From positions 1 to 6,908 of the forward strand of contig WRDE01000107.1 in assembly GCA_009783605.1 (NCBI GenBank): a DNA stretch of 6,908 bases. Reading direction: 5' to 3'. Position 1 is the stretch's first letter; each line of letters starts with the position of its first letter. The DNA comes from Oscillospiraceae bacterium. GTDB lineage: Bacteria > Bacillota > Clostridia > Oscillospirales > Acutalibacteraceae. Made by a program: the position numbers and the translations under genes. Under the pieces are notes generated by a model. That model did no database searches. It saw only the letters and a list, made by a program, of their open reading frames with translations, and had not been told where the DNA came from. Positions 1 to 5,846 of this stretch are shown piece by piece.

Positions 1-3000
1 AGCCGCCGAGGCGGCCAAGCCGGCGGTCAAAAACAAGGCGCTGAAGCCCGACGCGGCCCAGCCGGACGGGAGCCTGCTGCTGTTCGGCAAGCCGATTAAG
101 GAGCGGCCGGCGGCGCTGTCGGAGTTAGAGCCGGACGGCAGCGCGTATACCGTCGCCGGGGAGATATTCAAGGCGGACAAGCGGTATTACCGGGACAATT
201 CCCGGGTCAAATATACCTTTTTCATCACCGACCGGGCCGGCTCGCTCACCGTCACCGTCTGGTGCGAGGTCAAAAAGGACGCCGCCAAGATCACCCAGAT
301 GGAGGAGCTGGAGGCCGGCCACAATATCGTGGCTTACGGGGCGTATGAATACAATAAATGGGATCAGGAATATATCATCAACGCCAAATCCATGGCGCTG
401 ACCGGCGAGCGGGAGATCCGCCGGGATGACGCGGGGCGCAAGCGGGTGGAGCTGCATCTGCATACCAAGATGTCGGCGATGGATGCGCTGACCGACGTGG
501 AACAGGCGGTGGAGCGGGCGGCGCTGTGGGGGCATCCGGCCGTCGCCGTCACCGATCACGGAGTGATCCAGTCGTTTCCCGAGGCGATGCGGGCGGCGGC
601 GCGCTGTAAAAAAAACGGCCGGCCGGTCAAGGTGCTGTACGGGGTCGAAGGGTATTATGTCACCGGCGAAAAGGACGACCAACAGCAGCAGGAGGACGCC
701 AAAAGAGCGGATTATAAGCACATCATCCTGCTGGCGCGGAGCCGGGCCGGGCTGAAAAATCTGTATAAGCTGATCTCCCATTCCCATCTGCACAATTTCC
801 GGTATAAGCCCCGGATCAGCCGGGAAAAATTGATAGAGCACCGGGAGGGGCTGATTGTCGGATCCGCCTGCGAGCGGGGAGAGCTGTTTGAGGCGGTGGT
901 GGCCGGGCGGCCCTGGGACGAGCTGTGCGAAATCGCCCGGTTTTATGATTATCTCGAGATCCAGCCGATCGCCAACAATATGTTTATGCTGAACAACCCC
1001 CATATCCGGGACGGGCAGATCCAGACCGGGGAACAGCTGCGGGGCTTCAACCGCACCGTCGCGCAGCTGGGGGAGGAGCTGGATATCCCGGTCTGCGCCA
1101 CCTGCGATGTGCATTTTCTGGAGCCGGAGGATGAGATTTTCCGGAGGATCATTCAGGCCGGGCAGGGGTATACCGATACCGACCGGCCGCTGCCGCTGTA
1201 TTTCCGGACGACGGATGAGATGCTGGCGGAATGCGCCTATCTGGGCGAGGAAAAGGCTTTCGAGGTGGTGGTGGTCAACCCCAACCGGATCGCCGAGATG
1301 ATCGAGGAGCTGAAACCGATTCCGGACGGCAGTTATACGCCCAAGATAGAGGGGGCCGGGGAGGAGCTGGACCGGATTACCCGGGCACGGGCGGCGGAGC
1401 TCTATGGCGATCCGCTGCCGGAGTTAGTGGCACAGCGGATGGAGCGGGAGCTGGCCGCGATCAACAAACACGGGTTCGCGGTGATGTATATGATCGCCCA
1501 GAAGTTGGTCAGGAATTCCGAGGAGAATGGCTATCTGGTCGGCTCCCGCGGTTCGGTGGGTTCCTCCTTCGTGGCGTATCTGGCCGGCATCTCGGAGGTC
1601 AACCCATTGGCGCCGCACTATTGCTGCCGCGGCTGCCAATACAGCGCATTCTTTACCGGCGGCGAGGCGGGTTCCGGCTTTGATCTGCCGCCGAAGGATT
1701 GCCCGCAATGCGGGCAGCCGCTGACCCGGGACGGCCATGAGATCCCGTTTGAGACGTTTCTGGGGTTCGACGGCGACAAGACGCCGGATATCGACCTCAA
1801 CTTTTCCGGCGAATACCAGAGCGCGGCGCAGAAATATACCGAGGTGCTGTTCGGCGCCGACCGGGTGTTCAAGGCCGGCACCATCAGCACCGTCGCCGAC
1901 AAGACCGCTTACGGCTTTGTGATGAAATACGCCGAGGAGCGCGGCTGGACGCTGAACGCCGCCGAGCGGGAGCGGCTGATCGCCGGCTGTACCGGCATCA
2001 AACGCACCACCGGCCAGCATCCGGGCGGTATGCTGGTACTGCCGGAGGGGTATGAGATAGAAGAATTCACCCCGATCCAGCGGCCGGCGGACAAAACCGG
2101 TTCCGAGTTCATCACCACCCATTTCGATTTTGAGTCGATCCATGAAACCCTGTTGAAATTGGATATTTTGGGGCATACCAATCCCACCATCTGCAAATAT
2201 CTCGAGGAATATACCGGTATTTCGGTGCTGGATGTGCCGATGAGTGACCCGCAGGTGTTCGCGCTGTTCACTTCGCCCGAAAACTGTTTCGGTATTTCAA
2301 GGGAGGAGCTGCACTGCAATACCGGCACCCTGTCGATCCCCGAGATGGGGACCGCGCTGATGCAGCCGATGCTGTTAGACGCCAAACCGAAAACCTTCGC
2401 CGACCTGATCCAGATCTCCGGCCTGTCCCACGGCAAAGGCATCTGGGAGGGCAATGCCCAGGAGCTGATCCGGAACGGTATCTGCACCATCAGCAACGTG
2501 ATCGGAACCCGGGACAGTATCATGACCTATCTGATCCATCAGGGGCTGGAGCAAAAAACTGCCTTCCAGATCACCGAAATCGTCCGGCGGGGCAACGCCG
2601 CCGCGCAGTTTACCGACGAGCACTATGAGGCGATGCGGGGTAACGGGGTGCCGGAATGGTATATCGAATCCTGCCTCAAGATCAAGTATATGTTCCCGAA
2701 AGCCCACGCGGCGGCCTATGTGATCGGCGCGTTGCGGGTCGGGTGGTATAAGGTCCACCATCCGGTGGCCTACTACGCCGCGTTTTTTACCGCCAGCAAC
2801 AAGGCGTTAGACGCCGAGCAGGTTATGGGCGGGGTCGGCGCCGCCCGGGAGCTGTTGGCCGCCGCCTGGAAAAAGGACCGGGAAACCTCCAAAACCGAAC
2901 AGGATCTGGCCGAGAGCCTGCATATCGCATTTGAGGCGATGCTGCGGGGAATCGCCTTTCTGCCGGTGGATCTCTACCGCTCCCATTCCTATAAATACTT

Positions 3001-3220
3001 AGTGGAGGACGGAAAGATCCGGCTGCCGTTTAACACGGTCAGAGGACTGGGCGATACCGCCGCCGAACGGATGCTGGAAAGCCAGGCGGAAGGCAGCTAT
3101 ATCTCCCGCGAAGACCTCCAAACCCGCACCGGCATCAGCAAAACCGTCTGCGAAACCCTGAACCGGTTAGGCGCCTTGGAGGGACTGCCGGAGACATCGC
3201 AGATGAGCCTGTTTAATTGA
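1..3220 (+). CDS. polC: DNA polymerase III alpha subunit, PolC type (5'-truncated by window edge; lacks the inserted exonuclease domain)
   Basis: Replicative DNA polymerase of Firmicutes. The frame is open from position 2, giving 1072 residues; the true start lies upstream, and the ATG at 299 is internal. Numbering codons from position 2: an OB-fold region (about 48-140) precedes the PHP domain, whose metal-ligand positions are all present (H152 and H154 in HLHT, D185/H186, E216, H240, C290, D369/H371). Then come the PolC zinc-finger pairs C542/C545 and C567/C570, the catalytic PDIDLNF motif (D596, D598), the RTTGQHPGG and KYMFPKAHAAAY motifs, and a C-terminal MSLFN that resembles a beta-clamp-binding tail. 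In Bacillus subtilis PolC (1437 residues) a DEDD 3'-5' exonuclease of about 170-180 residues interrupts PHP. Here only 23 residues separate E216 from H240, so that domain is absent. Everything else is collinear with PolC, so this is an in-frame domain loss and not a broken gene. DnaE is excluded by the zinc finger and domain order. Confidence 0.97.
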   Translation, partial: AAEAAKPAVKNKALKPDAAQPDGSLLLFGKPIKERPAALSELEPDGSAYTVAGEIFKADKRYYRDNSRVKYTFFITDRAGSLTVTVWCEVKKDAAKITQMEELEAGHNIVAYGAYEYNKWDQEYIINAKSMALTGEREIRRDDAGRKRVELHLHTKMSAMDALTDVEQAVERAALWGHPAVAVTDHGVIQSFPEAMRAAARCKKNGRPVKVLYGVEGYYVTGEKDDQQQQEDAKRADYKHIILLARSRAGLKNLYKLISHSHLHNFRYKPRISREKLIEHREGLIVGSACERGELFEAVVAGRPWDELCEIARFYDYLEIQPIANNMFMLNNPHIRDGQIQTGEQLRGFNRTVAQLGEELDIPVCATCDVHFLEPEDEIFRRIIQAGQGYTDTDRPLPLYFRTTDEMLAECAYLGEEKAFEVVVVNPNRIAEMIEELKPIPDGSYTPKIEGAGEELDRITRARAAELYGDPLPELVAQRMERELAAINKHGFAVMYMIAQKLVRNSEENGYLVGSRGSVGSSFVAYLAGISEVNPLAPHYCCRGCQYSAFFTGGEAGSGFDLPPKDCPQCGQPLTRDGHEIPFETFLGFDGDKTPDIDLNFSGEYQSAAQKYTEVLFGADRVFKAGTISTVADKTAYGFVMKYAEERGWTLNAAERERLIAGCTGIKRTTGQHPGGMLVLPEGYEIEEFTPIQRPADKTGSEFITTHFDFESIHETLLKLDILGHTNPTICKYLEEYTGISVLDVPMSDPQVFALFTSPENCFGISREELHCNTGTLSIPEMGTALMQPMLLDAKPKTFADLIQISGLSHGKGIWEGNAQELIRNGICTISNVIGTRDSIMTYLIHQGLEQKTAFQITEIVRRGNAAAQFTDEHYEAMRGNGVPEWYIESCLKIKYMFPKAHAAAYVIGALRVGWYKVHHPVAYYAAFFTASNKALDAEQVMGGVGAARELLAAAWKKDRETSKTEQDLAESLHIAFEAMLRGIAFLPVDLYRSHSYKYLVEDGKIRLPFNTVRGLGDTAAERMLESQAEGSYISREDLQTRTGISKTVCETLNRLGALEGLPETSQMSLFN

Positions 3221-3262
3221 CAGTTGACAACAGACCGCGCGCGGTCTGTTGTCAACTGTCAA
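3217..3262. repeat. Perfect 46-bp palindrome at the polC 3' end, built on a TTGACAG-type heptamer
   Basis: Arms 3217-3239 and 3240-3262 are perfect reverse complements with no spacer. The outer part of each arm consists of two heptamers, TTGACAG and TTGACAA, mirrored on the right as TTGTCAA and CTGTCAA. The polC stop TGA (3218-3220) lies in the first heptamer. The RNA could form a very stable hairpin and might protect or end the polC message, but no T-run follows on either strand, so it is not a canonical intrinsic terminator. It could equally be a copy of a dispersed extragenic palindrome. Confidence 0.93.
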
Positions 3263-3288
3263 CTCATAAATAAAGCGAAGTGATCCAA

Positions 3289-4434
3289 ATGAAGCTATTA
3301 ATCATTCCCTCCTGGTACAGCTCGCCTGCGATGCCGGTGCTGGGCTCGGTTTTTCGTGAGCAGGCGGAGGCGCTGGCGGCCCGGGGGGTGGATGTGGCGG
3401 TGCTGTATACCGAAGTCAATAATAAGTTCCGCGGGAGCGGGATCACCGTCCAAAACGTGAACGGTGTGGCGACTTATAAATATTTCCGGCCCAACCTGAC
3501 CCCAAAATGGGAGCGCGGGCGGGCGTTCCAGCGCCGGCTGATGATGCACCGTCTTTACCGGCGGCTGGAACGCGAATGGGGGCGGCCGGATGTGATCAAC
3601 CTGCGGTCGTCGCTGCAGGGGGACGAGGCCGTTTCGCTGGCAAAATGGGAAAACCTGCCGCTGTTTTTTATGGAACACAGCTCTTTCGTGGTGACCGAAG
3701 GGGCCGGCAGCGCCGCGCAAAAACGGCTGTTTGCCACGATGGACGCCGCTGCGGTCAATGCCTGCGTCGGGTCAACATTGTATGAGGTGATGGCGCCACA
3801 TAAAGAGACGCGCATCATCCCGGATTTCGTCGACGGCGAACGTTTTTCTATTCTGCCGCAGGAAAAAGGCGAAAACGCTCCGTTTCTGTTCGCCGCGATG
3901 GGGCAGCTGCGGCCGATCAAAGGCTATGATATGCTGATCGAAGCCTTTGCGAAGCTGCGCGGATTGACCGATCGGCCGATCCGGCTGCATATCGCCGGAG
4001 CGGGGGACGAGCGGGAGCGGTTACAAAAGCTGATCGACCGGCTGGGGATCGGAGAGGATTGCCGGTTGGTGGGCGCGGTGCCGCGGGAGCAGGTGCCGGC
4101 GTTTATGAACGCCTGCGACTGTTTCATCTGCTCCTCCCGGCGGGAGATGCTCTCCTGCGTACTGCACGAATGCGCCGCCTGCGGCAAGCCGGCGATCGGG
4201 ACCATGTGCGGCGGCCCGCAGGATATCATCACCGACGAGACCGGGCTGTTGGTGCCGGTTGACGATCCGTGCGCGATGGCGGCGGCGATGCTGCGGATGT
4301 TGGACGGGGCGCCAAAATATGACCCGGAGGTCATCCGGGCTAGTATTTTAGAACGGTTTTCGGTGGAGACGGTTTGCGGGCAGTTGGTGCGGGCGTGTGA
4401 GGACGCCATAGCAATGCTGAATGCTAAATGCTAA
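3289..4434 (+). CDS. Glycosyltransferase family 4 (GT-B fold), cytoplasmic
   Basis: Predicted to transfer a sugar from a nucleotide-sugar donor to a glycan or lipid acceptor at the cytoplasmic face; substrates cannot be read from the sequence. The 381 residues match the usual GT4 length. The N-terminal domain opens with MKLLIIPSWYSS and a SVFREQAEAL segment, typical of the acceptor-side Rossmann fold. The C-terminal Glycos_transf_1 domain (about 200-365) has the donor-site R208/K211 in GQLRPIKGYD, an EX7E motif (E286 and E294 around EMLSCVLHE) and a GGPQDII loop (308-314). No signal peptide or membrane segment is seen. ATG 3289 was chosen over GTG 3280 because it starts at the family's usual N-terminus and has a weak GAAG eight bases upstream. 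The gene sits 68 nt after polC with the palindrome between them. Its last six residues (MLNAKC) are encoded by a heptamer repeat. Acceptor role unknown; capsule, exopolysaccharide or glycolipid are candidates. Confidence 0.9.
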   Translation: MKLLIIPSWYSSPAMPVLGSVFREQAEALAARGVDVAVLYTEVNNKFRGSGITVQNVNGVATYKYFRPNLTPKWERGRAFQRRLMMHRLYRRLEREWGRPDVINLRSSLQGDEAVSLAKWENLPLFFMEHSSFVVTEGAGSAAQKRLFATMDAAAVNACVGSTLYEVMAPHKETRIIPDFVDGERFSILPQEKGENAPFLFAAMGQLRPIKGYDMLIEAFAKLRGLTDRPIRLHIAGAGDERERLQKLIDRLGIGEDCRLVGAVPREQVPAFMNACDCFICSSRREMLSCVLHECAACGKPAIGTMCGGPQDIITDETGLLVPVDDPCAMAAAMLRMLDGAPKYDPEVIRASILERFSVETVCGQLVRACEDAIAMLNAKC

Positions 4435-4444
4435 ATGCTTAATT
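4413..4444 (+). repeat. Heptanucleotide direct repeat (AATGCTN x4) forming the 3' end of the glycosyltransferase gene
   Basis: Four consecutive 7-bp units are visible: AATGCTG 4413-4419, AATGCTA 4420-4426, AATGCTA 4427-4433 and AATGCTT 4434-4440, followed by a partial unit AATT. The glycosyltransferase stop TAA (4432-4434) falls across the third/fourth unit boundary. The unit sequence differs from those at the other two junctions, but the period is the same. No inverted partner is seen here. Confidence 0.88.
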
Positions 4445-4469
4445 ATACATTTTCTAAGAGGGATAAATC

Positions 4470-5723
4470 ATGCTGTTTTTTGACCTGCCCGATACAATTC
4501 TCCGTCTTGCCGACCAGGCGGACGCGCTTGTCCGCCCGGCTTTTGCGCACATTGACGCGGTGACCGAGCATAACCAGCGGCGGGTGCTGGCGGCTTTTAT
4601 CAACAACCGGGTGAGCGAGAGCCATTTTGCCGCCACCACCGGTTACGGCTATGGCGACCGGGGGCGGGAGGTTTTGGACGCGGTGTTCGCCGGGGCGCTG
4701 GGCGCTGAGGACGCCTTGGTGCGGCACTCGATCCTCTCCGGCACCCATGCTATTGCCACCGGGCTGTTCGGGATATTGCGGCCGGGGGATGCGGCGCTGT
4801 CGGCGACCGGCGCGCCTTATGATACGCTGGCTTCGGTCTTCGGGATCACCCCGGCCGCCGGTTCATTGGCGGAATTCGGGGTGGGATACCGGGAGATCGC
4901 GCTGAAACAGGACGGCGCGGCGGACATTCCGGCCATAACGGCGGCGGTGCGGACCGATCCGGCGATAAAATTGGTGTACATCCAGCGCTCCCGGGGCTAT
5001 TCCGCCCGGTTGCCGCTGACGGTGCGGCAGATCGGGGAGATCGCGGCGGCGGTCAAAGCGGTACGGCCGGATATCGCGGTGTTTGTGGATAACTGCTACG
5101 GGGAATTTGTGGAAAAAGAGGAACCGGTTGCGGTTGGGGCCGATTTGATGGCCGGTTCGCTGATCAAAAATCCCGGCGGCGGCATCGCCGGGGCCGGCGG
5201 GTATCTGTGCGGCCGAAAAGATCTGATCGAGCTGTGCGCGGCGCGGCTGACGACGCCGGGTATCGGCCGGGAGGTCGGCGCGACGCTGGGGCTGAACCGT
5301 TCGCTGTTCATGGGGCTGTTCGCGGCCCCGCATGTGACCGGCGAAGCGGTCAAGACGGCGGTGTTCGCGGCGGCGCTGTTTGGGCTGATGGGATATGAGG
5401 TGTCGCCGGCCTATGACGCCGGGCGGACCGATATCGTCCAATCGGTGACGCTGGGGGATCCGGAGAAACTGATCGCCTTCTGTCAGGGGATGCAGCGCGG
5501 CGCGCCGGTCGACAGCTTTGTTGTTCCCCAGCCTTGGGACATGCCGGGATATGACACCCAGGTGATTATGGCCGCCGGCGGGTTCACGGCCGGCGCCTCA
5601 ATTGAGCTATCCGCCGACGCGCCGCTGCGGGAGCCATACGCGGCGTATATACAGGGCGGGCTGAATTTTCACGCGGCCAAGATGGGGATTTTATTGGCCG
5701 CGGAGGGGCTAATTAGTGATTAG
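4470..5723 (+). CDS. Methionine gamma-lyase family PLP-dependent protein (YnbB-like, 'aluminium resistance protein' family)
   Basis: A fold-type I pyridoxal-phosphate enzyme of the Met_gamma_lyase family (PF06838 type), widespread in Firmicutes, where it often lies near glnR. The true substrate is not established for the family; the lyase and aluminium-resistance names are inherited labels. The 417 residues are full length. Visible features are the phosphate-cup SGTHA (90-94), the PLP-ring aspartate D207 in VDNCYGEF, the Schiff-base lysine K233 in SLIKNPGGG, and a C-terminal domain ending at QGGLNFHAAKMGILLA. The start ATG has a clear ribosome-binding site, AAGAGGGA at 4456-4463, six bases upstream. 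The gene begins 35 nt after the glycosyltransferase stop, so co-transcription is plausible. The last residues (ISD) and the stop TAG lie inside the next heptamer block. Cytoplasmic; no signal or membrane segment. The family call is firm, the reaction is not. Confidence 0.93.
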   Translation: MLFFDLPDTILRLADQADALVRPAFAHIDAVTEHNQRRVLAAFINNRVSESHFAATTGYGYGDRGREVLDAVFAGALGAEDALVRHSILSGTHAIATGLFGILRPGDAALSATGAPYDTLASVFGITPAAGSLAEFGVGYREIALKQDGAADIPAITAAVRTDPAIKLVYIQRSRGYSARLPLTVRQIGEIAAAVKAVRPDIAVFVDNCYGEFVEKEEPVAVGADLMAGSLIKNPGGGIAGAGGYLCGRKDLIELCAARLTTPGIGREVGATLGLNRSLFMGLFAAPHVTGEAVKTAVFAAALFGLMGYEVSPAYDAGRTDIVQSVTLGDPEKLIAFCQGMQRGAPVDSFVVPQPWDMPGYDTQVIMAAGGFTAGASIELSADAPLREPYAAYIQGGLNFHAAKMGILLAAEGLISD

Positions 5724-5830
5724 TGGATAGTGATTAGTGATTAGAATTTGGTTATCTGCTTGATTTTATTAACTATCGCCACAACTAATCACTATCCACT
5801 ACTCACTACTCACTATCCACTAATCACTAA
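5713..5830. repeat. Heptanucleotide repeat block arranged as a long imperfect inverted repeat
   Basis: The left arm 5713-5744 consists of TTAG-type heptamers (TGATTAG, TGGATAG, TGATTAG, TGATTAG from 5717). The right side 5785-5826 has six heptamers in mirror order: CTAATCA, CTATCCA, CTACTCA, CTACTCA, CTATCCA, CTAATCA. Positions 5713-5744 pair with 5799-5830 with two mismatches; the outer 21 bp (5713-5733 with 5810-5830) are perfect. The loop 5745-5798 holds about 40 nt of unique AT-rich sequence plus two more heptamers, which allow alternative pairings. The upstream stop TAG (5721-5723) lies in the left arm, and the ribosome-binding site of the next gene directly follows the right arm. The A-run after the hairpin is on the wrong strand for a + strand terminator. 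Confidence 0.92.
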
Positions 5831-5833
5831 AAA

Positions 5834-5840
5834 AGGAGGA
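5834..5840 (+). promoter_or_regulatory. Strong ribosome-binding site (AGGAGGA) fixing the start of the next gene
   Basis: AGGAGGA matches the Shine-Dalgarno consensus and lies six bases before the ATG at 5847. It begins four bases after the end of the inverted repeat (5830), so a hairpin in the RNA would sit next to it and could influence ribosome access. Confidence 0.88.
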
Positions 5841-5846
5841 ATAGAC

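Noticed and set aside
299..301. ATG as the start of polC
   Set aside because: The reading frame is open back to position 2 and encodes recognisable PolC N-terminal/OB-fold sequence, so this ATG is internal to a gene cut by the window edge.
125..1114. Long antisense open frame (about 329 codons) opposite polC, with others at 1424-2176, 3924-4409 and 4863-5441
   Set aside because: These are shadow frames common in GC-rich coding DNA. The + strand frames encode conserved proteins throughout, and the antisense translations show low-complexity Arg/Pro/His-rich composition with no recognisable domain.
3217..3275. Rho-independent terminator after polC
   Set aside because: The hairpin is strong but is followed by CTCATAAATAAAG on the + strand, and there is no T-run on the - strand either.
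3280..3282. GTG as an upstream start of the glycosyltransferase
   Set aside because: It would add only MIQ before the conserved MKLLIIPSWY start and has no better ribosome-binding site than ATG 3289.
4421..4450. Promoter for the PLP gene with TATACA at 4444-4449 as -10
   Set aside because: No acceptable -35 box lies 16-18 bases upstream; that stretch is heptamer repeat. Short spacing to the previous gene makes read-through more likely.
5748..5776. Promoter inside the loop of the 5713-5830 inverted repeat (TTGGTT with AACTAT 17 bases later)
   Set aside because: The -10 match is only about three of six bases, too weak to report as a feature, although a promoter for the AT-rich gene could lie here.
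5713..5830. Insertion sequence or MITE
   Set aside because: It has inverted repeats but no target-site duplication that I can see and no transposase fragment, and its internal heptamer structure is better explained by tandem repeat growth.
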